NCBI GenBank assembly: GCA_033675265.1
Contig: JAUJYZ010001082.1
Coordinates: forward strand, 115,001 to 179,000
Direction: 5' to 3'
DNA: 64,000 nucleotides
Source of the DNA: Actinostola sp. cb2023
Taxonomy: Eukaryota; Cnidaria; Anthozoa; Actiniaria; Actinostolidae
Shown: piece by piece, positions 1 to 26,154 of the stretch
How the letters are laid out: each line of letters starts with the position of its first letter
Numbering within the stretch: position 1 is the stretch's first letter
Notes under the pieces: generated by a model
Seen by the model: the letters and a program-made list of their open reading frames with translations, nothing else
The model's database searches: none
Told to the model about the DNA's origin: nothing
Made by a program: the position numbers and the translations under genes

Positions 1-627
1 GCTCATGAACTGATTTCCCATCCATCCTTGCGGTCTCAGCTTCTATGATTTATGATTTTCAACCCGACAACGATTATGCAATTAGCTATATATATATTCT
101 TCCAAAAAGAACATTGTACAGAACATTGTTTAAATAGTTCATGTAGCAACACAGAGCTGCGCAGTTCTTTTTTTGGCTGAGCTCTTTAAAAAACGTAACG
201 CACAGAACATTGTTTGAATATTGTAGCAACACAGAGGTATTATCTCTGTTTCTTGTGTGTTTTTTTGAAGAGTATAGATAGATCGATAAAGACTTCTCAT
301 CGTTAATCTACTGACCACAAGTTAGGCAGCTGCGGTTTGCTGCAAGTTTGAGGTCATTACAAACAAACACACTTCAGTAGTAATGCACTGTTTATAGTTT
401 GCATATTCGAAAAATTAACCAGTTTACCGCAGTTTTTACAAAGTACGCAAACCTGTTTGTTTAATTAAAGTAGCTACTAAAAATAGCCGAAGCCTGAAGC
501 ATAAAACATGTATCAGTAGTACAAATGGTATAAACGGAATGAAAACAGTTTGGACTGGAAGAGACTGGAAATAGCGTGGAGGAACCATGGAAGCCATGTT
601 TGATGGCTGAAAAACCAGTATTACGGA
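1..627. other. intergenic, no gene seen
   Basis: No convincing coding region. A short block (gaacattgttt followed by tgtagcaacacagag) occurs twice, near 118-155 and 203-236, and a related block recurs near 59183-59285. It is therefore part of a dispersed repeat. Confidence 0.4.
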
Positions 628-1356
628 TACACCTATTTCAAAAAACGTTGGCATCTGAAATCTGAATCTGAAATCTGAGACCGAGAGGGATTGTAATGCA
701 CAAGAACTTTATTATTATTCGGGGTATAAGTTGTGATCTATCTTGTAAATTAATACTGGAATATGCCACGACCTATTAGCCGGAGTTTCAAGATTACTCC
801 GCAGATTTGAAAAAAACGAGTGGAGGACTGGGAGATTACGATCTTTTTTTAGAATTAATCAAGCTATAAAAATGAACCCCATCACAAGAAAGAGCATATC
901 AGAATGAGTAATTTTTTACAAACGCGAGGCCGTTTTCGATAGGTTTAGTTAGATATGTTTGAGCGAGTAACAGCTTTCCTGAAACATCTCAAAAATTACA
1001 AAGAAATGTATGTTACACGGGGACAAGTGAACCCCCCGTAACCATACGTTTTTCTTTGTAATTTTTGCAGTTTTTGAATGTCTGCAGTTCAGTTGCTACT
1101 TGTCCGAAACACTATCAAACTCCTGTCAAACTGTTACTAATTATGACATGCGCAGCTGACATTTTCTTGTGATGGCATTCATTTTCATTTCTTAATTAGA
1201 TTAATTCTAAAAACTCGTTCCCAGTCCTCCACTCGTTTTTGAAATGGCTTATAGGCGAAGACCTGCGTTGGCGAATAGTGTGGCTACGAGTGTTTTTAGG
1301 TCACAGATTTCAGATTCAGATTTCAGATTTCAGATGCCAACGTTTTTTGAAATAGG
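628..1356. repeat. MITE family A, copy 1
   Basis: The ends are inverted copies: TACACCTATTTCAAAAAACG at the left, and CGTTTTTTGAAATAGG at the right, with GATTTCAGATTCAGATTTCA just inside. Family A copies appear flanked by TA, as Tc1/mariner-type elements are. No transposase is visible. The right outermost bases are eroded compared with copy 2. Confidence 0.75.
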
Positions 1357-1733
1357 ACTGAGTACTCTTCAGTCATATATAGTCAGCTTCATATTGCTTT
1401 AATTCTTCCTCTGAATGATTTCATACTAGAGAAATATCAATACCTTACGTGAGCTTACAGTACTGTTGTCGTCTTTTTAATTAACAACTGTTCAATCAAT
1501 AAATGGTTCGGATTTGGATGTAATCCGAGTCACACACGCAGGGATATAGCTAGCATGCTTGGTCAGTCAAGAGCGCTGTCATTTACTGAAAGCACTCCAT
1601 TTAGTCAAAGTCATTTCAGTGTCGTTTTCGAATAGGAATCCCTTTCAAATTGCACTCATTCATGTTTGATATCAGAACTATACGACACTTACAAACTGAA
1701 ACACAAATACGAGAACAGCATAACACGAAGAAT

Positions 1734-2658
1734 CATCGCCAACTATTCCGGCCATCCTGAACCGTAGGTCACGCAACGGCGTGACTTTGGAAAATATAGT
1801 TAGAGTATCAGTCAAATTCGCTCCTAAACCGTTCAATAAGGCTCCTCTTGTGAATTAAACATCATTCGAATTGAAAGCAACTACCAAGCTGTATGTGCTA
1901 GGTATATTTAGAGCTCAATAGTATCGAAGAAACATTTTAGAACGGAAATACTAACTCGGTTTGACGATTTTGATCAATAGCACAGGGAGCCCAAGCGCCC
2001 TCAGGCCCGGACTTGGATAAATCTAACTTACTTGCGACGGTATCCCTGTGCCTTAACAGCTATCCCAAGGATCTTTACGGCAAATGAAAGCTGGATATTT
2101 GGGCTTTATTTTGATACCAAACATGACGATTTCTGGTAAAGTTTCGACTTCAAACTTCACTATTCTTCGTCCACCGGAAGCGGACATTTGGTGTTCTCCT
2201 TTGGTGATAATGGAGCATCTTCAAAAGCCAAAAGGGAACAACAAATATCAACCCATACGAGTAGAACTTTCGGAGATGATCGACAATGTGATCTACTTTA
2301 CTGGTCCGGTTCGGCAAATGATGTGGCGAACTTTATTTTTGAGTTACTACCTTCCCAATATCAGGTTTTCGTGATTTTTGTGAAGCTTGAAGAGGGACAC
2401 AGTGCCAAAATTGCAGTCGTGAACGCAATGGATTTGGGAACATCAAATCAACACATAGAAAGGTAAAAATTGGTTATAATGCTTTATTGCAAGTTGTATC
2501 ATTCAGTTCCAGTTCGGCAAAATAAAATAATCAAACTGTTAGTGCAGTTATTTCATGTTTAGATTTTTCTCTCTTACATTCTCTTATATTTATTGAGGAC
2601 ATTAAAAATAATGACCGCTGACGGTGCGCGGGCTCAAAGACCGGAATAGTTGGCGATG
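1734..2658. repeat. 925-bp segment with 18-bp terminal inverted repeats
   Basis: It begins CATCGCCAACTATTCCGG and ends with the exact reverse complement CCGGAATAGTTGGCGATG. No clear target duplication is visible. The right end lies only 6 bp from MITE A copy 2. The only open stretch inside is 2140-2466. Confidence 0.5.
2140..2466 (+). CDS. possible unrecognised exon or decayed ORF
   Basis: This frame is open for about 108 codons without an ATG and ends HIER-stop. The sequence at the end reads GAAAG|GTAAAA, so it could instead be an exon ending at a splice donor near 2462. The C-terminal part (FIFELLPSQYQVFVIF) looks protein-like, but no family is recognised. It lies wholly within the 925-bp inverted-repeat segment. 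It may be non-coding. Confidence 0.15.
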   Translation, partial: SFDFKLHYSSSTGSGHLVFSFGDNGASSKAKREQQISTHTSRTFGDDRQCDLLYWSGSANDVANFIFELLPSQYQVFVIFVKLEEGHSAKIAVVNAMDLGTSNQHIER

Positions 2659-2664
2659 TAGGCA

Positions 2665-2910
2665 TACACCTATTTCAAAAAACGTTGGCATCTGAAATCT
2701 GAAATCTGAATCTGTGACCTAAAAACACTCGCAACCACACTATTCGCCAACGTAGGTCTTCACCTAAAGGTCGTGGCATATTCCAGTAATTACAAGATAG
2801 ATCACAACTTATACCCACAATAATAATAAAGTTCTTGTGCATTACAATCCCTCTCGGTCTCAGATTTCAGATTCAGATTTCAGATGCCAACGTTTTTTGA
2901 AATAGGTGTA
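2665..2910. repeat. MITE family A, copy 2 (246 bp)
   Basis: It has perfect ends, TACACCTATTTCAAAAAACG and its complement CGTTTTTTGAAATAGGTGTA. The interior matches copy 1 in the opposite orientation but lacks roughly 480 internal bases. It is a non-autonomous internal-deletion derivative. Confidence 0.8.
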
Positions 2911-4106
2911 TAAAAACGAGTGTGCGGTCACTCTGTTTTCCCTATAATCCCATTAAATCCAAATCGTTTAAAATAAATTAAAGTAACGAAGTCTGTGGCT
3001 AACCACACTTCAATTTCACTGCTCTTTTATTTTTCATCGCCAAAACTAACGGCTTTAAGTAGTGTATAACAAAGAGGGGTGAGATGCCGGGCTTGAAGAG
3101 TTGTTGACGGTATCTCTCTCAAGCATTAAAGGCACTAGCTATAAAGGAGGGAGTATTTTCATTTTCTTGTTCAGTTTTGAACTGCAGCTGGCGCAACGGG
3201 CGAATTAGCTCAGTTTTTCTTGTGTTATTGAACGTATTCAGTCCTGGATTTCGCTCAAGTATATAGGTAGTATGTACGTAGATGTCCTAGTCGGCATGCC
3301 GTAAGGCAGGGCTTCAGCCGCGGAGTCACACCGCTATACCGAATGTATATAGATGGGTTTGATACATACTATAGTTATATTAAAGTCTTTTATTTGTTAT
3401 ATCGGGTGAAATACATCAATTTCGACAGGTTATGTTTCAAAAAAATTCTTATCTCACAGATACTATAGTTTCTAGTCCGATTGACAAGTACATCGGCATC
3501 AGTCTGTACTGCAGATGTTATGATTCCACGTTGTTTACTCGATCGCTAGGAAGTAGCTACAGCCAATACTTCGGCTATTTTGTGAAATTCGTGATCTAGG
3601 TGTCGATAGTAAACGGTCACCCTACGAAGGCACTCTCAGCGCTCACTGCTGGGTACCGGTATAAATAAGGAGTGTTTGGGGACTTATCTGAACTCAATCA
3701 CTATATGATTTCTTCCCTTCATTATACTAGATTTTAGATAAATGCTTTTCAGTTTGTGAGTCGATATTTATTAGCAAATATCACCAGTACAGGGTTGCGA
3801 AGATTTTGGGAAGACTAGTATTGATGTAACAGGTTGATTGGCTAATTAATATAAAGAGAATTCGGTGGTAAGAGTCATGCGTCCATTAGAGAGTCCTTTC
3901 TCTGGTCTATACCCACTAATTTTGATATCATGCTCAAACCTCATTTCCACTTACTTAATTGTCCTTAAAGATAGACCTATTAAATGCATCTCCCTCTAAA
4001 CTGCTAAACCACTCCTTGTTTTCTCAAATTCATTTTAACAAACGACCCACATCAATAATTGAACAGCAATAACAAACATTCAAAAACGCTCGAATCGCAA
4101 ATCAGC
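2911..4106. other. intergenic, no feature seen
   Basis: No long open frame, tandem repeat or inverted repeat was recognised here. Confidence 0.4.
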
Positions 4107-4110
4107 TTAA

Positions 4111-4668
4111 AGGGGGACTAGTACGTAACTCGTTCAAAATTTGATTTACCTGAAACTTCACTGAAATAATCTCAAAGACCCATACAATCACTGGTTATTT
4201 TTTTTCTCAAAAATTCCAATGGGAAGTATTACATTTTTATGAATCTTTAGAGGTGTCAGTGACGTCACTTACTCAACCCAAACTCAGCTCCATACATTTC
4301 TTTGTATTTTGTGATCAAAATATCTGAACGGTTTGTTCAGATAACAGCTCTGCATTGAAGAAAACTAGTCAAGCACTCAATCCTAAGCACATATAATGTA
4401 AGAAAACTCATTCACACAAACGTTTAGCTTCATAGAAATAAAATAATTCAATACATTAAACATGAAGAAATGTATGGAGCGAAGCCATGATGATTGTTTG
4501 GGTTGAGTAAGTGACGTCACTGACACCTCTAAAGATTCATAAAAATGTAATACTTCCCATTGGAATTTTTGAGAAAAAAAATAACCAGTGATTGTATGGG
4601 TCTTTGAGATTATTTCAGTGAAGTTTCAGCTAAATCAAACTTTGAACGATTTACGTACTAGTCCCCCT
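4111..4668. mobile_element. foldback MITE with TTAA target duplication
   Basis: It has near-perfect inverted arms of about 180 bp, beginning AGGGGGACTAGTACGTAA. The element is flanked by TTAA at 4107-4110 and at 4669-4672, the target duplication of piggyBac-type (or Kolobok-type) transposases. No coding capacity. The 558-bp length and long arms indicate a foldback-type non-autonomous copy. Confidence 0.8.
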
Positions 4669-4672
4669 TTAA

Positions 4673-5821
4673 AGGCTGAGAAGGATGTTGACTTCTGCTA
4701 AAGACAAATTCCTATTCATCAGCATACTCGACTAGTGATTCAACGTGAGACAAAAACTCATACTCGTAAATTATTTAAAGAGAGATGGCGAAGACTGATT
4801 CAATAACACGCACCACGGGTGTCCATCAAGAACTAAAAACCTCCCGCCAATATTCTAATCATTATTTAGACATTCTTCCTGTAATAACACCGTTGTTTAG
4901 TTGAAACAAGGACATGGATTTTGTCCATAGCCCCAGTATGGGGTGGTTCCTACCGTCTATGCAAACGAGCTGAAATACGTATACAATAGTGCGGTGAGGT
5001 TTGTGGGTTTAACTGCCACCCAAACTCCTGTTACTTACTTGGAATTTGCACCCTCAATGAACGTATATACGTAGAAACGTGATCAACTTGAAATCATCTT
5101 GTGCACTTTAGTGATAATAACGGCTCACTGTCGCAGTTTGGAGACGATTTGCACACTGGAATTTCCTCAGGCGTTCTTCTTGCCTGAATATTGACGCGAT
5201 CGGTCGCGACTGCAGTGCGTTGGTGTGATTCGTTCTTCGTTTGCAGTTGTCTTCTGCCCATACTTTTGTTACACTTTCAGATTCGACGTCAAAAAGGTAA
5301 TGACGATATGTAACTTATACAACTGGTTTTTTAGTCAAGTTTCTTGTAGTTATGTTGTAATTTTGCGAGGTTGTATTCGATCCTGTGTCGAGGGAGCGTT
5401 CATACATAGCATTCATCTAGTCGAGTAAAGCGCGCTAGTTGTGCAACAGGTTCTGAGTGAATTCTGAGTACAATCTGCTCGTAATTAAGGTGAGAAAACA
5501 CCACCGAACTCATGAAGTTTCGATTAGTGCTAACGATTTCATTATAGGTCTTACGCCAAGACTAGAGTTGAAACGTGCATGACAAATCGTTCACGCTTTT
5601 TATCCACAACTTATAATTAAAAGTCCCCGGTATACTGAGAATATTATGCTCCAAATGTTCTGATATAAACTAAAGGAAATGCATAATTCCAACCATTAGC
5701 AAGGTCCAATTACATTAAGTGTATTTTGGTTCACATTGCCAATAACGCTTTCGATCACCTGTGTTGTACTCAGGCTGATAAATGACTACTTTCAGACTTA
5801 CTTAACACCAGAGAAGACTCG
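4673..5821. other. 5' flank of the acetylcholine receptor gene
   Basis: No gene recognised. Short open frames (for example 5225-5428) lack family features or codon character. Promoter elements of the downstream receptor gene could lie here, but no TATA box or other element could be assigned. Confidence 0.35.
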
Positions 5822-6003
5822 TATCTTGCGCTTATGCTTGCGTCAGGCTCGTTTTCACAGTGACACAAGGCGTCTTGTGCGCTTATGCTTGCGTCAGGCT
5901 CGTTTTCACAGTGACACAAGACCTCTTGTGCTTGCGCTTATGCTTGCGTCAGGCCCGTTTTCACAGTGACACAAGACCTCTTGTGCTTGCGCTTATGCTT
6001 GTG
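5822..6003. repeat. minisatellite, ~50-bp unit, about 3 copies
   Basis: The unit reads GCTTATGCTTGCGTCAGG, then CTCGTTTTCACAGTGACAC, then AAGACCTCTTGTG. The core CGTTTTCACAnTGACACAAG followed by CTTGTGCTTG is also the core of the large array at 12.2-13.9 kb. It ends about 180 bp upstream of the receptor start codon. Confidence 0.85.
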
Positions 6004-6183
6004 TCGCTAGTGAAAACCAGATTTCAGGTTTTTATCTCGGTATTTCTGTTTTTCGTTGCACCAAAGGTAGGAGGAATACAGAAGTGTGCTTGGGCCAAGA
6101 GGCCGTCTAAGAGATCGTGTCTTTATTGATATTTTCTTCTTTCTATTCATTTTGATAGACGAAAAACAACAGCCTAACCTACG

Positions 6184-21966
<15,783 letters not shown>

Positions 21967-22182
21967 CAGAAAACAGGGTCCCGTCAAACAACCTGGGTAG
22001 TGAAGAGTGTTTTCAAACAGAGACGCCGGATCTTAGTGGAAACTGACTGACCGTTAGCTATAGTAGCCTGGTAATGATTAAATTGAGGAACCGCTAACCC
22101 TAAAGTTCATCCAAGACTCTGGTCATATATAGAAGCACGAAGGGGATCTTTACCATCTGTACCTTAGCTGACTACTGGTAGA

Positions 22183-22534
22183 ATCATTTTCGTACGAGTG
22201 GGAAACCTACGGCACGGAATCGAAGAATCTATCCAACCAATCACAGCGCGTAAAATCATTTATTATTTAATTATTATTTAATTATTTATTATTTATTTAG
22301 CATTTAGAATTTTATATACATAGTTTTTATTTTTATTTTCATTGTTTTGCACACGACCCCACAAGCTTTTCAGCTTTAATTTTAATCGTGTATAAATAAA
22401 GTTATTGTATTGTATTGTATTGTATTGTATTGTATTGTATTGCTCAACCAATCAGAATGCTTATACACGACACGGTCATCGCACGGCACGAACCATACCG
22501 TATAACTACAAATTCCCACTCATACGAAAACGAT
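22183..22534. repeat. MITE family C copy with inserted LINE tail
   Basis: The ends are ATCATTTTCGTACGAGTGGG and CCCACTCATACGAAAACGAT. Inside, 22262-22442 holds a retroposon 3' end (GTGTATAAATAAAGTTATTG) with a (TATTG)n tail. Together with 17.7 and 18.9 kb it is the third family C copy near this gene. Confidence 0.75.
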
Positions 22535-22767
22535 TAATGATATAATAATAATTAATAATTAATTAATATGCAAGGGTATACAGGTAAACATTCGGTCAGC
22601 TTGATTCGAAGCTAGTACGTTCTGCGCATGTCTGCTCTTAAAATAAAATCCAAGTTTCCAGTGATCTCAAGCCAGTAACAGAATAGCTTCAACTAGGTTT
22701 ATAGAAGTAAATGTACAGTTGCAAGTCTGGGAATAGACTGTTGTGCAGAACCGACCGTATACTTATC

Positions 22768-23082
22768 CAGTGTCCGAACCCATGATGCCTTGCGCGCACA
22801 CTACGAAAATCGAAGTTTGAAAGAGATTCAGTCAAATCAGAAGAAAATCTGAACGATTTGCCGTCGGTTGGAACTAAACAACACCACTGTGTGTGTTCTA
22901 TTTAAATCTATATTATGTAGTTTTAGCAGGTGCATGTAAACACAATATCAAAACATTGGCGCAAGGCATTATGGGATCGGACACAGGGTCTTTAGGGTCG
23001 CCATTATAGTTTTAGCAGGTACATGTAAACACAAAATCAAAACATTGGCGCAAGGCATTATGGGATCGGACACAGGGTCTTG
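22768..23082. repeat. MITE with tandemly duplicated right end
   Basis: The left terminus GTGTCCGAACCCATGATGCC is matched inverted by GGCATTATGGGATCGGACAC. The right ~90 bp (TTTTAGCAGGTGCATGTAAA ... CACAGGGTCTT) is present twice in tandem. Confidence 0.65.
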
Positions 23083-23168
23083 GAACATATGGTCAATATT
23101 GTACTGTAGCAATCAGATACACATGCGGGAATATAGTGTATTGTATATAGGGCGAGGAAAAGCATTTC

Positions 23169-23510
23169 TTAGGCCCCGTCCACACGTATCCGGATATTTT
23201 TGAATCCGCCACATTTTCGATGCCGATTGGCCTCTCGTCCACACGTATCCGGTAAAAGTACGGTCGATGAATCCGTGCGGTAAAGACTGGATCCGATACC
23301 GTGACGTCAGCGTTTTCTAAATATACGGATTCGACCGTCCACACGAGGCCGTATTCACAGCGTATTCAAAAAAATCCACTCTGGAGAGCGTATTCAAAAA
23401 GATGCGGATTCATCGACCGTATTCACCGAATACGTGTGGACGAGAGGCCAATCCGCATCGAAAAAGATGCGGATTCAAAAATATCCGGATACGTGTGGAC
23501 AGGGCCTTAG
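23169..23510. repeat. MITE, GTCCACACGTATCCGG-type ends
   Basis: TTAGGCCCCGTCCACACGTA at the left and TACGTGTGGACAGGGCCTTA at the right, with further internal inverted copies of GATGCGGATTC and CGTGTGGACGAGAGGCCAAT. No coding capacity. Confidence 0.8.
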
Positions 23511-23689
23511 TCTACGTGTAGTCTACGGAAACGTAACGTAGCTAGATTGACGTGCGCAAAAATACACGCGTAAAACATTAATATATCCTATAATCCAGTT
23601 AAGATCCACTTACGTATAAACGTGTATCATACGAGGCAAATATGGTATGAAGATACATTTGTTACGTTTTTACTTCCGTTGTTTTCATG

Positions 23690-23985
23690 TTGCGCAATCC
23701 ACTGCATGTACAGAAAAAGATGGCGCTGTATATTTTACCCAGTAATCCTTTGCGAACCTAAACTTGTACTACTCACATCTACAAACTTCCTGGCACGTTC
23801 ACATAAATAAAGCAGGTAGCAGCTTCATGCTTAACTTTAATCAGTACTACTCACAAACGTTCTGACACCAGGTAACAGCTTCACACTGTCTTTCAAATTT
23901 GGACGTTTTCAACATTTTCTGTTGTAATGTTTCTACGAGATATATATAGTGGTGTATGCGCGCAAAGGATTGTGGTAAATGGGCT
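23690..23985 (-). repeat. dispersed repeat G, copy 3 (inverted)
   Basis: AATCCTTTGCGAACCTAAAC, CTGGCACGTTCACATAAATA and GCGCAAAGGATTGTGGTAA are the reverse complement of copies near 17.2 and 20.4 kb. Confidence 0.6.
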
Positions 23986-24494
23986 GATCTATCATCCTTC
24001 TGTGCGCAGGGGATTATCCTAAATCTCTCATTTGTATTGATGTGTTAAGAATAAAAAGTGGAACAAAACGGCATGAGTTTCTTTAGAAAAGTCCCAAACC
24101 TCGGAAATGCATTGGAAATTCGTTGGTGGTAATTTCAGTTCTAACGCATTTCCAAACCTTGGAAATTGGAAATCGTAGGGGGAGGGGGAGGGGGGTGGCT
24201 AAAGTGCTGAATCTACAAACGTAAAGCTAACATATAGGAGTATTTCTTGAAAGTATTTCGCTCTCGAGAAATATTGGTGCGCTAAAGCCCCCGGGCCCAC
24301 CCTCTCCGGGTCCCTGCTATCAGCCACAAATACTCGTTTTACAACCTACACTCGCCGAAAAAACACACAAAATATGCGAAAATATTTTCAAATTCGTGAA
24401 ACCAAAACACATTCCGACGTGATTGAAAAAGTACGTTATAAGGACGTCGCGGTGCCTCTTCGCGTGACGCCCCCACTGTATTTTGTTGAAGCTT
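23986..24494. other. intergenic, no gene seen
   Basis: Contains G-rich and C-rich short runs (about 24180 and 24290) but no recognisable gene or element. Confidence 0.35.
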
Positions 24495-24503
24495 TAGATT
24501 TTT

Positions 24504-24600
24504 TAGTCCAGTCCCGGACTCACTAGCTATCTATCCGCTCCGACAGCGGAGGAAAGAGAGTCCAGTATAACTTGCATGCGCATGGCAGCTTAGCAGCCAG
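24504..24600 (+). repeat. left TIR of the 8.6-kb element
   Basis: TAGTCCAGTCCCGGACTCAC, CTATCCGCTCCGACA, AGAGAGTCCAGTATAACTTG and CATGCGCATGGCAGCTTAGC all recur inverted at 33019-33114, with two small indels. Confidence 0.85.
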
Positions 24601-24638
24601 GCGATCGCCTGGTTACAAAGCCTGTCTGATGTTCAAAA

Positions 24639-24938
24639 TGGCGGAGGCTCCAGTAAATCCTAGTTTAATAATTGCTGCGAGCCGCCAGGCGAGCAGCGAA
24701 ACTAATCTTGACGGAGTTCCTGTGTCATGTTTGGTCGTGTGGGATCTGGGCACTTATGTGGATGCAACGAGAATCTCGACTGCATTTCACGGAGTGGGTT
24801 TGTGGAGTTGTGGAAATGATTTTTGTGAGCCACGGTACTTTCGATCAGCGCACACTCGCAACACGTTCAATCGACCTCGTGTCTTCTGTTACTAGCCTGG
24901 TTGAAGTCAGTGCCGTTTATTTTTCGCTGATTCAAGCC
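24639..24938 (+). CDS. possible first exon next to left TIR
   Basis: ATGGCGGAGGCTCC has a good animal start context (AAAATGG) and opens a frame beginning MAEAPVNPSLIIAASR. A strong donor (CAG|GTAAGT) stands at 24938/24939, but this frame stops at about 24895 and another frame is open across the donor, so the exon end is unclear. It may be the 5' exon of the element's own gene or captured host sequence. No family recognised. Confidence 0.25.
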
Positions 24939-24944
24939 AGGTAA

Positions 24945-25517
24945 GTGTTCGTTTTCTACAAATCTATTATGTCAAATGCAACTTTATTCATTGCTGGAAG
25001 CATTCATCAAGGTCACGAACAATTTAGTGACATTTCAAGGGGAAGACAATGTTGTTTTATGAGTTTTTCAGCGCTGTTGTGTGCTCAGTGGCGTCCAGTT
25101 CCACAATGGAGTACTTCTACAGTCGATCAGATATTGACCGAAGGAGACAGCATGTACTTGAATGCTTTTGAAAGACACAGTATCCCAGACACAGAGACGC
25201 TGTCACTGACCTATCTGCCTGATCGAGCTCGTTGGTCTTCGCCAAACCAATCGCCCGTTGGCGTTGAAGCAAACAAACCAAACCAATCGCCCACTGTGGC
25301 AACTACTGAATCAAACAAATCGCCCACTGAGGCACAAACAAAAAAACAATCACCCATTGTGGTGACAAATACTGATCTACCCATTGTGGTGGAGCCCATT
25401 GAGGCACAAATCAAAACAAACGACAACCCGTTGTGGTTGGTAAATTACAAAGAATTCTACCAAGGAAAACTCAATCGAGACGAGCATGAAAACGAGGCTC
25501 CATACTTGTCGGTCTAA
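24945..25517 (+). CDS. cysteine-protease-like segment of the element, truncated
   Basis: The block GSIHQGHEQF ... SRGRQCCFMSFSALLCAQ ... VDQILTEGDSMYLNAF resembles the N-terminal half of papain-fold (OTU/C76-type) proteases that accompany Helitron-like replicases. It has the early Gln (HQG) and the catalytic-type Cys after Gln (RQCC). A low-complexity Asn/Gln/Ser/Pro/Thr stretch follows (about residues 100-160), then YQGKLNRDE...EAPYLSV. The His/Asp half is missing: the frame is interrupted where PLE sequence begins. The start codon is uncertain (an ATG at SNATLF is possible). The family call is from remembered sequence patterns. Confidence 0.5.
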   Translation: MFVFYKSIMSNATLFIAGSIHQGHEQFSDISRGRQCCFMSFSALLCAQWRPVPQWSTSTVDQILTEGDSMYLNAFERHSIPDTETLSLTYLPDRARWSSPNQSPVGVEANKPNQSPTVATTESNKSPTEAQTKKQSPIVVTNTDLPIVVEPIEAQIKTNDNPLWLVNYKEFYQGKLNRDEHENEAPYLSV

Positions 25518-25900
25518 CAACGCTGAGACATATCCTGTCCAAGCCTAAAGACCCGCTACCAAAAGAAAAGAAGACCGGAGTGATTTATTCCATCCCGTGC
25601 GGAGAATGTGAAACGTTTTACATCGGAGAGACCGGTAGATCTTTGGCCACAAGACAGAAGGAACATCAGTCCTATGTTAAACTTAACAAGACCGACAAGT
25701 CAGCTCTCGCGGAACACGCACACAATACAGGACATTCCATCTCCTGGAATAACACCAAGATCCTTGAAGTAGAAACAAGATGGCACCAAAGGAAATGGTC
25801 AGAAGCATGCCACATTGCTAAGAGTACAGATGCCATTAGTAACAGAGACACTGGCAGAATTTTGCCACAAAATTACACTGCTCTATTTAAGAAATTTTAA
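25490..25900 (+). pseudogene. GIY-YIG endonuclease of Penelope-like element
   Basis: It reads HILSKPKDPLPKEKKTGVIY, then SIPCGECETFYIGETGRSLA, the GIY-YIG signature with the CxxC pair, the Arg of TGRSL and the EHAHNTGH block. This nuclease nicks target DNA for target-primed reverse transcription in PLEs. The reverse transcriptase is absent, so the copy is dead on arrival. The frame is open without an ATG from about 25490. Confidence 0.85.
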
Positions 25901-26041
25901 TCTGTCATCTATTACACATTCTTAACTTGCTAATTTCCTTGCTCGCGCAAATTGTCTTTTTGTTTTGTTTTTGTTTTTGTTTTTGCTTGCGCGCGCTATT
26001 TGTTTACAACGTAATAGCCGTTAGTTTTGACGAATTACTAC

Positions 26042-26096
26042 CATTTTACACCCTGAAGATGGACCATGTGTCCGAAAGCTTGGTTTTAAAATAAAA
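26042..26096 (+). ncRNA. hammerhead ribozyme-like motif of PLE 1
   Basis: The core is CTGAAGA (26053-26059), a 4-bp helix GGAC/GTCC with loop CATGT, GAAA (26074-26077), then the palindrome AGCT and U before GG. CATTTTA and ACC upstream can pair with TAAAAT and GGT downstream as helix I with a small bulge. Hammerheads are known in PLE ends. One extra base separates the core from helix II, as in the two other candidates of this window. Confidence 0.5.
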
Positions 26097-26154
26097 ATGT
26101 TTTGGTTGAAGAAACAAACAAACTAATCAATATTTATGCTGTCTGTCACTTCAA

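Larger units (their letters stand above)
25490..26109 (+). mobile_element. 5'-truncated Penelope-like element, nested
   Basis: It begins inside the C-terminal linker before the GIY-YIG nuclease, carries the nuclease frame to stop at about 25900 and then a 3' region with the hammerhead-like motif. The surrounding protease/replicase frame stops being readable at about 25500 and resumes at about 26113 ([19 protein letters not shown]), which brackets the insertion. About 60 codons of the host frame appear to be missing. Confidence 0.75.
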
